In this document: positions 54,601 to 64,000 of the stretch, piece after piece
Position numbering within the stretch: position 1 is the stretch's first letter
Layout: each line of letters starts with the position of its first letter
NCBI GenBank assembly: GCA_027559495.1
Contig: JAMXSV010000010.1
Location: 2,356,001 to 2,420,000, forward strand
Source: Aurifilum marmelostoma
Lineage: Eukaryota; Ascomycota; Sordariomycetes; Diaporthales; Cryphonectriaceae
Direction of reading: 5' to 3'
DNA: 64,000 nucleotides
Notes under the pieces: generated by a model
Told to the model about the DNA's origin: nothing
The model's input: only the letters and a program-made list of their open reading frames with translations
Databases searched by the model: none
Translations under genes and position numbers: made by a program

Positions 54601-57554
54601 TTCCTGGCGCTTAAAGTTGGACGTAACACTGGGTCCGAGCCTTGCATGTGCTGAAGTGAGACGGGCGGCAAATGTTGCTACCGAAGAGCGAGACTGCTAC
54701 ACAGTGCAGGAGGCTTGCGAGTGAAGACGAATATGAAAAATGCTATTCGGAGAATTCCGGCTGTCCACGAGATCCTCGTATGTACTGTGAAAGAGAGAGA
54801 CACACGCACAGAGGGAGAGAGAGTCGGAGGGGGGGGGGGGGGATAAGGTAGAGAGTAAGTGAGAGTAACTGCCATATTACCGGGGTCAGACAAGGGGTGT
54901 ATGCATACCTACAAAATCCATCACGTCCGGGAGATGTTCCCCGGTATTGGTGGACGAAACTATTGACAAGTTGCGTCGCGTCGACTACAGTGTGCAGGAC
55001 AACTCAGCAGTTGCTCATTTCGCGAGTGTAATGCATGCGTCGCGAGGTGTGTGTGAGAGGAGGAGGAAAGGGTGCTGTCAATGATTCCCCTCTCCCGTGC
55101 ATGAAGAGATCCTATAAGTGAAAGCAAATCTGGAAAGAAAGGTGGGTTTCATTGCAGTTACGAACCTTGGGTTCGTGCCCTGCGACACGTCAAAGGGCCC
55201 TCGTCGGCGTCGTCCCCTGCCTTGTCCACCTCGTCGTGTGCTGCAGCCGCTGGCAGGCCTAGGCTCTGCGGCGATGGATCGAGATGGATAAATGTGGGAA
55301 CGCTGGGAGCAGGCTCGCACAGCCTGGAGGAACCAGCCATCTCCGCCCTCTTCCCGGATGAAACCTCGGTGTGAAAGGTGGTGGGCGATGCGTGCGCGAG
55401 GGCAAGAGGGAGAGAGAGTGGGGAGAGGAGGGATGGGAGGACTGGGTAGCTCTAGCGGGACGAGACGCCGGTTTTCGTCGGTTGCTGTGCCGTGTTGTAT
55501 GAGGGAGGAGCACCTTGTGGGTTGCATGCTGTCAGCCGGCAAGAGCACCCTGCCCTGCCTGCCAAATGACCCTTGTCCCATCGCAGGGTAGCAATACCAC
55601 ACCTCTCAAAATCGGCAGGGTTTCAGTTCAATCCGCAAAGTCTGTGCTGCTGCCTACGCTATTCTTTCTTGCTGTGTGGTGACATGCATATGAACAAGCG
55701 CAACAAGTCAACCAAGAAAAAACGAAGGGGAAAAAGAACAAGACTCAATAAAATCTCAGGAGATCATGTATTTTTGTAGTCTCCCTATTCCCCCCTGAAA
55801 CCTTAGGCCTGTAGCTTATGATGCGCACGTATTGCATCGATGAATTCGTGGCATTCAGCCTGTGGACGGGATTGAGCGTGGACGTGGTGGCGTGGGCATG
55901 GCAGTGCGAACAGGGGTTAGAGGGTGGGTTGCTTCAGCTCAGCTTATGATTGTGATAACCATACTACTATGTATCATATTACTATGGCGTTAATTTCTAA
56001 CCTGTAACACGCGCAAGTCGCTGCTGCAAATAGCAACTTCGGTGGTGATGACGGTGATAGTGATGGTGATGATGAGACACACGACAAAGAGCCACCTGCA
56101 AGAAGGCATCTTTCTGACTCATGTTTTTGACATAGTACGCCCAAGTACTTGGTGAGTACCTACTAGCTCGGTCTGATGGACCCCCCAAAGGCCTCCCCCT
56201 CTCTGCCCCCCCCCCAGCCCCCCCTTCCTCAGTAAATGCCCTTCTCCAGTACGCTATAGTAATTTCCCTGAGAGACAAGTCATACATACTTGCATAGTAC
56301 AATGATAAAGTGCCCCACTGTGATAACTACCCCGCATTTTCGCCCGTCCTCGTCCCCCGGCCTTTTCCACAATTCATACATAGCATCCTGGCAAGCCCAG
56401 GTACATTCCACAGTCGATACGCTGTGGTAAAGCATGCTATGCTATAGTAGGGTGTGTGTGGTATGTATGGCTACTATGCCCCAGCTGGCCAGCCCCCACT
56501 AACGTGATGCGGGCCGTTGGCTGACAGGGTCTGGCGCCTTATAGCTCGCTGATCTGTCCCCTGTAGCATGCACTCGAGGTGCTGTACAGTACTGTGTGAT
56601 CTGCCAAGCTGCTGAGGGTCTCGGCGCACCCTTTCACCCCGTCCCATGTCTAAGACAACAATGGTTGACGGATGCTGACCTGTACTCTCAGCATTATACA
56701 AACCACACCTTGTTCTCTTTTCCTCTCGTTTTCTACCCTTTAAAAATGCTCAGGAGAAGAAAAAAAAAAGACTTTTCTTGGGACCTGATCAGGGGTGAGC
56801 AGGCGCTGCAAGGTGGCGCTATGGGACCGCTGATGTTTGCACCGAGGACCCCCGGGCCTCTTTAATGCCTCGCGTGGGTATCCCTGTTATGACGCAGGAC
56901 GCAGGCTGTTTCAACGTCAGTCGTCGCATCCGGTCAACATGCGACTCTAGCGACTGACATAATCGCTGTTTGTGGACATTTACCACATTACAATCACACA
57001 CCTTACCTGAACGATAGATGCAATGGACAATGACACCTGACAGCTTGATAAGTCCTCCGATTGACAGCCTACAGCTGGATCTCGAACCCTCCTCCCCCTC
57101 CCCCCCCGCTTCTCCATGTGACAGAAAGGCCGCCCCTCCCCCCCCCCCCCCAGTTTTCTGATCAGACTATTGGCTTTGACCTGGCGTCGTGACAGCCTCA
57201 ACCTTGAACCTTCTTCTCCTTGTCGCGCCTCCTTGTCGCACACCTCGCACTCGCTCTCTACTAGGAAACCACCTCGCCAGATAAAATCAGACTAGAACAA
57301 CTTGGCAACCTCTCAGGCATCTTGCACATACTTCCTGCGCAAGAAAAAGGCCGGGTTCCGCCATCCTGCAGGTACAGTACCCGCTACCTAGATTCTCTGG
57401 AGGCTCCGGACCTTCCTCCCTGGCCTCCGAAAACGAGACTGACCAGCAGATCAGCTGCTACGATCAGCTACACAGTGTTCCTCTCCTTTTCCTGCCAGAA
57501 AACCGTACCCACCTCCGTCATTACAGATTGCGCATCGGAAGTGGGCATCCTGCT

Positions 57555-57670
57555 TCACCTCGAGACAGGGAGACAGATAGAGATACGGAGAGCCAGGGAA
57601 AAGGGACAGACAGAAAGAGAGACGGAAGGGGACAGAGGAAGACAGAGAGCAAAAGAGGAGGGACAGAGAC
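57555..57670. repeat. GACAGA-rich purine tract
   Basis: Over 100 bases the plus strand is almost entirely A and G, with degenerate GACAGA/GAGA units. It lies about 400-500 bp upstream of the F-box gene start. Confidence 0.7.
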
Positions 57671-58046
57671 GCGGCCACTGCTTTCGGATCAGTCCACGAC
57701 TTTGTTCACGATTTTCAAAGGACTCGGCTTCCTCGACCTTTAGCCGCCAGCCCCTGGACCTATGCACGCCGGCCAACCCGCTTTAGTCACTTCGTCTATG
57801 CCATCACACCCTTCGAGGCGCTTGACGCGTCGTCCCCTCGCGCGCGCTCTGCATGTTGGGCCTCCACCGACCGGATTTTGGATAAAAGAATAAAACATAA
57901 AACACAAAACAAGCAAGAAACAAACACTCTTTGTCACGCCCTGGAGGACCCAGCCTAGAGCAGACTAGCCTCAAAAGAGTCACAGACACAGAGGCCGGCC
58001 CATCAGTGACCACCGTCGACAAGGGCTGGCTATCGCGGGAAGCAAA

Positions 58047-58065
58047 TGTGTGTGTGTGTGTGTGT
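58047..58065. repeat. (TG)n repeat just upstream of the F-box gene start
   Basis: About nine TG units end ten bases before the first ATG candidate at 58,075, so the repeat lies in the presumed 5' UTR. Confidence 0.85.
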
Positions 58066-58074
58066 ACGAGGGCC

Positions 58075-59702
58075 ATGCAGACGTGTCGCACGGCATCTTC
58101 CTCCTTGGCCCCCCAGCAGTCTGACATGACTTCACGGCCAGGCCTTCAGGCCGCCCTGTCGTCTCCTGCGGTGGTCACCCACAAGTCACAGCGACCTCTT
58201 CTGCAGCCGACCAGTGGCGCCGACCCGGGCCCTCCTCTCCCTCCTCCCCCAACAGCACAGTCTCCTCTGCAGCCGTCATCCTTGTCCGGCCTTGCAGCAG
58301 TCGAACTGGGCCTCCCACGCGATGATGACGGAGACGAAAGGCGACTGGCTGACCAGACCAGCCATCTCACCCTGCCGATACTTCCTGGGCATGCAAGTCG
58401 CAGCAGCACGCATGCTTCGTCTGCATCTGGGCCCGGCGGTGCCGTGCCGGAAGTCTCCCGCGTCCACAGCCAGGCCTTCTCGACCCTTCCTGCTGCAAGC
58501 CAAGGCCCACTTCCACAGCAACATGTGCGACAACAGCCTGCTCCGCCCGTCCAACCACCGCCGTCGACAGTTGTGGCCTGGCACCCTGCGGGCGCTGATG
58601 CCCAACCCGCCCCACCGATATCACAAGACCATGCACGTGAGGAGGCGAGAATGAGGGATGGTGGACGGGTGGCAGACGAGCAGGAGGAGCACCTCGGGCG
58701 CCATCGGGTGCAGGCTGCCGACGCTGACACCACCACCACCACCAGGCTCATCCCCGATGTGGTACCTGGCTGGACATACGAGTACACCTGGGCCACGCCG
58801 GGTGATGCCTTGTTAGGCCTTGCTGATCTGCCCAACGAGCTGCTCCTTCATATCCTCAGCTTCTTGGACGTATCCGATCTGCTGGCCACCTCGAGGGTAA
58901 GTCGATCATCGCAGCTTGTCCCGCGCCCCATCCACCCACCTCTGTCATACCCTGTTATCAACACCCCACTCCCCTGCTCGAAGGGTCACCCCAACCTGCT
59001 CCGCGACGCCATGGCACACTACAAGTGAGAGTTGTACTTCCAGACTTGTAGAAGAGCGACGCCTCGATCCTCCGCCCGCCTAACCCACACATTCCACTTT
59101 AGCCCGTCGCCCTCTTCCCTCTCTTCATCCTCGTCATATCAGTACCACTGCAGAGTGTCCACCGCTAACAAGTTGTCTTTTTTCCCTCTCTCCGATAGAC
59201 ATCCCATCATTTCCGCTCACTGGCTCTCGCCCCAGTCACCCATCGCCACCGATTGCGCCATGTGCGTGCTGTGCTACCACCCCTCCTGACAAGCCCCTCC
59301 CGGCCGTCCTTGTCTGACTTGATGGCCCGCTCTATCTTCCTGACCAATACGACCGTCGTGTCCCGCAAGCTCGCCCGCAGCCTGACCGCTATCCGCCTCT
59401 CGCGCCGTCTCGCCGTCCGACCGCCGCCCGAGGCCCTCGTAGCCAGGTCTGTACTGCCGCCCGAGTGCGTGCCAGGCCAGCCAAGAGGGGTCGCCCCGGC
59501 ATTGGTGGCCAAGACGAGGGCCGTCGAGCGGGAGAGGGTCAAGGACGGGCTAAGGAGATGGGTCGGCAGTGTGTGGGAGCACAGGTGGCGGGAAAGGGCC
59601 GAGGATAGGCGGAGGTGGGAGGAGAGGAGCGGCGTCGGGCGCGTGTGGAGGCTGAGGAGATTTTGGGAGAGGGTTGGACGGGGAGAAATCGAGGCCAGGT
59701 AA
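58075..59702 (+). CDS. F-box protein
   Basis: Two exons, 58075-58896 and 59199-59702, give 441 residues. The first 245 residues are Pro/Ser/Gln-rich and disordered. The F-box (LADLPNELLLHILSFLDVSDLLATSR) starts near 248 and runs across the splice junction into TSHHFRSLALAPVTHR, which fixes the acceptor at CCGATAG. The C-terminal half is Arg-rich and helical (ARSIFLTNTTVVSRKLARSL; LRRWVGSVWEHRWRERAEDRRRWEE) with no WD, LRR or Kelch repeats. By family it would bind Skp1 and present an unknown substrate to an SCF ubiquitin ligase. The intron is long (302 nt) for this window and could hide a small exon, though the direct join reads naturally. A second in-frame ATG at 58126 is an alternative start. 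Confidence 0.82.
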
Positions 59703-60196
59703 TGCAGGAGAAGAGGAACCGTGACCATGGCGGATCTCATTTTCGAGACCTTTTCTCACCTTTGGAACAAGGGCATGTGGTCAGTGGTATGGGAGCATCA
59801 GGCTGTGTTCCGAAGAAAATGGCCTGCGACGCCCGGCGCTATTCGCTTCACAGCTACTTGAGACTCTTCTTTTCTTCCTTCTCTGCTTTTTCCTTCCTGT
59901 GGAGCCTTGAATCTCATTCTTTCGGTCTCCCTTGAGGGGTAGATGGGATCCGCTGTAGAACACAGTATCAGTAGACAGCAGATGTTCTCTTGATGCAGCA
60001 GGTTATGCCAAAATACATTGTTTCTCAAAGCAATGCTTCTGTGTAACGCCGATGCTGGAAAAAAAGACCGAGTGCCCAGATGTGATGATGATGATGCCGC
60101 CCTTTTCTTTGTCCTGCCCTAACCGTCCGGTGTGCCGTCGGTGCGATGCCTCTTTTTCTTGTTACCAACCGGAAGGAAAAGCAACGAGTGCGATCC
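59703..60196. other. Convergent intergenic space
   Basis: Lies between the F-box gene (+) and the ZNF830-like gene (-). No gene is seen. Confidence 0.6.
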
Positions 60197-61586
60197 CTAC
60201 GCCCGAAACCGGAATCCTGCCCAGTCGTCGTCATCCTCGTCTTCGTCCTCGTCCTCATCGTCCTCGTCATCGTTTTCCTCTTTTGACTTCTCGATGACTG
60301 CGCCGTTTACAGGCTTCTTTGTCTCGGGCACAGTCGTGCCGTCGCCCTTCGGGGCGGATGTCGCAGCCGCAGCCGCAGCAACAGGCACACTGCCGCGTCG
60401 TATAGCCTCCCTCTTCTCCTTCAGCTTGCGCACCCGCGCCTCGAGCTCCTCCATCTCCTCGAACTCGGCCTCCAGTGCCCGCGTCGCCTCTTCCTGTTCA
60501 TCTTCAATCTCGATGTCTGCTTGTGCCTTGCGCTTCTCCTGCTCCTCCTCTTCTGCCTTGGCGGCTATTTCCTCTGCTGTCATTGGCTTGGCGCTTATCA
60601 CAGCGTCGCTGGAGATGTTCGTGGTTGAACGACCCGCAGGCAGAGCAGCGGCCGAAGAAGGTGCGTTGAGAACCTCGGCTTCGAATGCCGCCCAGTCCTC
60701 ATCCTCGGTAGTCCCAGCTACTGTAGCTGTCGTCGTTGTTGCAGCAGATCGTGGGTCGGCGGCGGCGGTGGCCGACGACGTTGATGATGATGATGATGTC
60801 ACGAAAGCTGCCTTTGGGGCGGACTTGGAAGTAGCGACGCCGTGTAAGCTCGCCATCTGGCCCTCTGGTGGTGCCAACGGGCTTCTGCCCACTGACGCAG
60901 CCTTGGGCGTCGAGGTGGCAGAGGTCGCGCTCGCGCTCGGTGTAGCAGGTCGGGAAGGGATCTGTAGCTCGACGCCGTGCGATGGTGTCCCTGAGATCCG
61001 CCTTACCAGGCCAGGTGGGGGAGGTCACAGACGGTGCTCTCTTGCTTGCCTCTGCTGTCGCGGGAGAGTCTCGCTTCGTCGCCGTCGGTGCGTCGGTAGC
61101 CGAGCTCGTGGGAGCAGCCGCTGGTGAGTCGGGCCCTGGCCGGCTCCTCTTCTTCCTGGACGCCTCGTCTTCCCCTACCACATCTGGCATCTCCACATCC
61201 TCGTCCTCTCCATGTTTGCGCTTCTGCCCCGCTCCCCCAGCCCCCGCCCCGCCGATGATCTGTGCTAGAAGGGCCTCGTCGCTCAAGGTGTCCGTGCTGG
61301 GCTTGGACTTGTGCGACGCCCCGCCATCGCTAGCCGTGCTGCCCTGGTCGTCGGCTTTGGTACTTGCCACTGCACCAGCTTCGCTAGACTTCGCCTTCTG
61401 GTGCGCAACGAGACGTTGCCTGTGGCCTGGGCTCCTTATGTGACCTTCCCAGAGGGACTCGCTCTTGATGCCCTCGCGGCAGACGCCACAGGTCAGCTTG
61501 CCTGGCCCGGTGTAGAGGGCGTGGGGGTGCTCTATGCGACGCGCGGCGCGCTGCTGGCGCAGAAGTGAACGGGCATCGGCCATCAT
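60197..61586 (-). CDS. ZNF830/CCDC16-like zinc-finger coiled-coil protein, frameshifted
   Basis: One exon as far as can be seen, about 462 residues after one frame correction. It starts at MMADARSLLRQQR (Met1 or Met2). A matrin/U1-type C2H2 finger uses Cys33, Cys36, His49 and His55 (CGVC ... HIRSPGH). The middle is Ser/Ala/Thr-rich. Near residue 189 a run of five C on the coding strand (61,017-61,021) puts the frame out by one; with four, APSVTSP continues into VRRISGTPSHGVELQIPSRP, a conserved stretch. A charged coiled coil lies at about 329-390 (EEIAAKAEEEEQEKRKAQ) and the protein ends in a long acidic run and WAGFRFRA. ZNF830-type proteins associate with spliceosomes and genome maintenance; the fungal role is inferred only. 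It shares a promoter with MED7. Confidence 0.83.
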
Positions 61587-62379
61587 CGGCTTGTAGGAGT
61601 AGGAGGAGCTGGAGGAGGAGGCTACCGCAGGAAGCTGCGAAGAGCTGGCGGCATGAGAGCGGTGTCTGCCCGGGCTTCGAGGTGGTTCGGCTTGAAAGAA
61701 GGGTGCAATTCGCAATTTTTCTGGCCTGATTTTGCAGAGGTTGTTGGCGCAAGAGGGCCTGGAGGCTCGAGGAGCTTGTCGGATGGGATCGACTCGTGTC
61801 TGTCCTTGTTGACAACGCAACGCGAGCGGTCTAGCCAGTCCTTTCTTTCTTTGCCCAGCAGCAACAGAGCCCTGGAATGCACGTAGGTAGCGCCACAACT
61901 GGCAGAGTGGACGCCACACCCGCAACCAAATAGGTGGTGCTCACCAGCCACGTGGGGTATCTGCGAGGCGGCAGGCAATGTCTTGAGCCAATGACATATT
62001 CACTTACCGTATTGGTAGGGAGTACCTTGCACTTCAATCCTCTCGAGCTCACACAACGGCCTCGATTGGTTATCCAGCCGACTTACCAATCGACTCTATG
62101 ACCAGAATCTGGAGATCGCCAGCACGGAGCGATTGGATTGTTTCTCTTCCTGGACCTTCGCAACGGTACAGGCTCCAATCGTCGTCGTGTGGGCGCATGG
62201 CGGGGTTACCTGGCAACTGATTGCCTCCCGCCTGGGCAGGTCTCCCTACTCTTGTTCTGCCTCTGCCATAGCCTTCACTCTTTGTCCACACGACAACCCT
62301 CTTACGACTCGGCCTTGAACCATTGCACCAATATTCCGTAAGGCTGCTTGTGTTCTTGTGAGAGGAAGAGATCGTCAAG
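61587..62379. other. Divergent promoter region of the ZNF830-like gene and MED7
   Basis: Contains an inverted pair of CCAAT boxes (listed separately) and, on the minus strand, a donor-like CGGTAAGTG near 62,010. An intron in the ZNF830-like 5' leader is therefore possible. No further gene is seen. Confidence 0.6.
62062..62093. promoter_or_regulatory. Inverted CCAAT-box pair in a bidirectional promoter
   Basis: TCGATTGGT (62,062-62,070) and ACCAATCGA (62,085-62,093) are perfect 9-bp inverted repeats 14 bases apart, each containing a CCAAT core. The layout gives one box facing each of the two divergent genes, as expected for binding by the heterotrimeric CCAAT-binding (HAP/NF-Y) complex. Another ATTGG lies near 62,131. 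Confidence 0.6.
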
Positions 62380-63226
62380 ATGGCGGACCAGGCACAGACT
62401 GCGGCCACCTTCCCGAATCCTCCAGACTTCCTCTGGCGCGGGTTCACAGCTGAGAACGTCGCACGTTTTGAGGAGGCAAAGAAAGCATGGGAGGATGCAC
62501 ATCCCGAGGCCGCCTTGTCCAAAACAGTCATACGCATTCCAGACCTACCAAAAGATCTCAGACAGTTCCAACCGCCGCCTGAGCCCACGGACGGTCGATG
62601 GCGCATGCTTGGCGATCCCTGGCAGGTAAGCCAGCTCGAGTTTGGGCGCGGGAGTGCGAGCGCGTCCACGAACAGTATACTTCAGGAAGGCAACCAGTGG
62701 ATGGCTAACATTCCGACGTGATTTCCAGCTAGAAGTGACTGTTCCCGACATCGAGGAGTGGAACATTAGACGCCTCGAGCCTGCGCCGAGCCACGACGCG
62801 AACATTTCTCTCCCGAGTGAAGATACGAACCGCGACCTCGCGCTGAACCTTAAGCGTCTCGCCAAATCCGCACTTCTCAACTTCCTCGAATTTGTCGGTG
62901 TGGCCAGCATCGACCCCGACGGCCTCTGGGAGAAGACCACCGACATTGAGCACATCCTGATTAACATGCACAGTGGCATCAATAAGTATCGGCCCCATCA
63001 AGCACGCGAGAGCCTCATACAGACCATGCAGAACCGTCTCGACCAGATACGTGCCGAGACGGCCGCGGTCAATGCAGCCACGGACAAGGCGAAGCGGGTG
63101 CTGGAAGGGCTTGGGAGCATCGATGCGCCTGCTGAGCCGCAGGAGCTGGAAGACAAGAGCGTTATTGACGAAATATTAGCGGATGACGCTGACGAGGTCT
63201 GGGAAGATTGTGCTGCTTTCGATTGA
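62380..63226 (+). CDS. MED7: Mediator complex subunit 7
   Basis: Two exons, 62380-62625 and 62729-63226, give 247 residues. The conserved N-terminus contains FPNPPDFLWRGFTAENV, matching the Med7 'P-PP-LYK-FT-EN' signature. The C-terminal helical part contains LNFLEFVGV (Med7 LNyLELIGi) and IEHILINMHSGINKYRPHQARESLI, then a long coiled coil that pairs with Med21. Med7 links the middle module of Mediator, which passes signals from activators to RNA polymerase II. The intron has GTAAGC and TTCCAG sites. The acidic C-terminal tail (DEILADDADEVWED) is common in fungal members. The start is the first ATG, in CAAGATGGCGG. Confidence 0.94.
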
Positions 63227-64000
63227 TTGGCCATTTCAGGGAGAGGCTATGTGGTCATGACGTGACAATGCTCTTCGCTTCGTCGACGTGGACGATTTAC
63301 AATTGGGAAATAGGCGTACCACGGACATCAGGATTATACCCAGGTGAAGTTGAATCAACATATTCTTTTTTTTTTCTACGAAGACTCGGGGCTTCTAGTA
63401 CTGCCTGTCATAGGTGCTTTCACCGGCTCAATCACCAGAGCGCGCAGCTGCAGTAATGGGACGCGCGTGTCAGTTGGCTACGCGCTCTCCGTTCGGTGAC
63501 TCTTGGCTTTTTTGTGGGATTACATAGAAATCCTCTGCTGCGTGGTCTTGAGGAATCAGATCAGCCCAGTGACACATCTAACTCCGTTGCATCTGCACAT
63601 GGGCGCCTCCCCAGGTACCTAAGTAGGCTCCAGTCTCTGAACGACCACACTAACTGTAGCTCATGACTTCATGGCAGGACTGAGATTGCGCAAAGAGCCG
63701 TATCTGAAGAGCGGGATCGGTGGACTCACTTGAAACGAGATCATGTGAGTAGAGATAATTAGTAAATTCAAGCTGCTCCAGCCATGACTTCCCTCCCTTC
63801 GGCGCACACTTTTGATCATGTACAGGAAGGCAGGTGCCTAACTCGTAGCGCTTGCGTACATCCCGCCTCCCTTCCCTTCTCCCTTCTCCCGCCTCCCTTC
63901 CGGAGAATTCTTGTCATTGACTTTCGAATATTGCAGGTACAGTAGTGGGAAGGAGCAATTACCGGGCTTGATAGTGCTTACTAGGAGGTTGTCAGGTTAG
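63227..64000. other. Intergenic to the window edge
   Basis: 3' flank of MED7. A T/C-rich stretch occurs at 63,860-63,900. No gene is seen. Confidence 0.6.

Larger units (their letters stand above)
48500..58074. other. Gene-free divergent region, about 9.6 kb
   Basis: No ORF here looks like protein; the longest (49,994-50,977) is built from repeats and T-tracts. The region is studded with long pyrimidine or purine tracts (49,280-49,565; 50,461-50,520; 57,555-57,665), homopolymer runs of 9-14 G or C (about 48,714; 54,829; 57,138), a CA/TA repeat (50,739-50,768) and a CA repeat with a 10-bp tandem (51,614-51,660). It lies between the small Cys-rich gene (-) and the F-box gene (+), so it may hold long leaders, non-coding transcripts or extended promoters. 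Confidence 0.6.

Noticed and set aside
58146..58835. 229-codon minus-strand frame
   Set aside because: Antisense to the F-box protein N-terminus; Ala/Gly/Ser/Arg-rich, no motif.
10074..63226. A biosynthetic or defence gene cluster
   Set aside because: No PKS, NRPS, terpene synthase, NLR/HET or cluster regulator; the genes are unrelated housekeeping functions.

Overview
This window is nuclear DNA from a filamentous ascomycete (Pezizomycotina, most likely a Sordariomycete). The genes carry short GT-AG introns of roughly 58-134 nt (one is about 300 nt). They encode typical fungal single-copy proteins: Med7, proteasome alpha-3, a TAPT1/Emp65-type membrane protein, a Cdc4-type F-box/WD40 protein and GDP-mannose pyrophosphorylase A. 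The left end is a very AT-rich, stop-riddled block, the footprint of repeat-induced point mutation (RIP). No species is claimed.

Layout. Positions 1-3,230 are RIP-degraded transposon DNA: a Ty3/gypsy Gag relic on the minus strand and a second element ending near 3,230. From 3.2 to 10 kb the DNA is gene-poor and holds one intact dienelactone-hydrolase-family gene and a decayed metallo-beta-lactamase-fold gene. From 10 to 43 kb there is a dense housekeeping block: TAPT1-like (+), WW/FF splicing factor (+), trans-aconitate-methyltransferase-like enzyme (-), an intron-containing tRNA-His (-), GMPPA (-), dynamin-family GTPase (+), PAP2 lipid phosphatase (+), proteasome alpha-3 (-), Bye1-like PHD/TFIIS/SPOC protein (+), Cdc4-like F-box/WD40 protein (-), an orphan five-exon gene (+) and a secreted Ser/Thr-rich protein (-). 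From 43 to 64 kb genes are sparser: a LAMTOR1/Ego1-like lysosomal anchor (+), a small Cys-rich conserved fungal protein (-), a 9.6-kb gene-free tract, an F-box protein (+), a ZNF830/CCDC16-like protein (-) and Med7 (+), the last two diverging from a shared promoter.

The genes do not form one pathway or a secondary-metabolite cluster. They are independent housekeeping functions: splicing, transcription, proteolysis, lipid and nucleotide-sugar metabolism, membrane traffic and TORC1 signalling. No CRISPR, rRNA, viral gene or toxin gene was found.

The main points for a second look are as follows. (1) Three otherwise well-conserved genes (GMPPA, Bye1-like, ZNF830-like) each carry one extra base in a G/C homopolymer, which looks like sequence error. 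(2) An unrecognised five-exon gene at 40,647-42,157 is followed by an in-frame open extension behind a single TAA. (3) A 9.6-kb divergent region is gene-free. (4) A palindromic pair of CCAAT boxes lies between ZNF830-like and MED7. Exon boundaries were placed by eye from splice consensus and reading-frame continuity. Function calls rest on recognised motifs, not on database searches.
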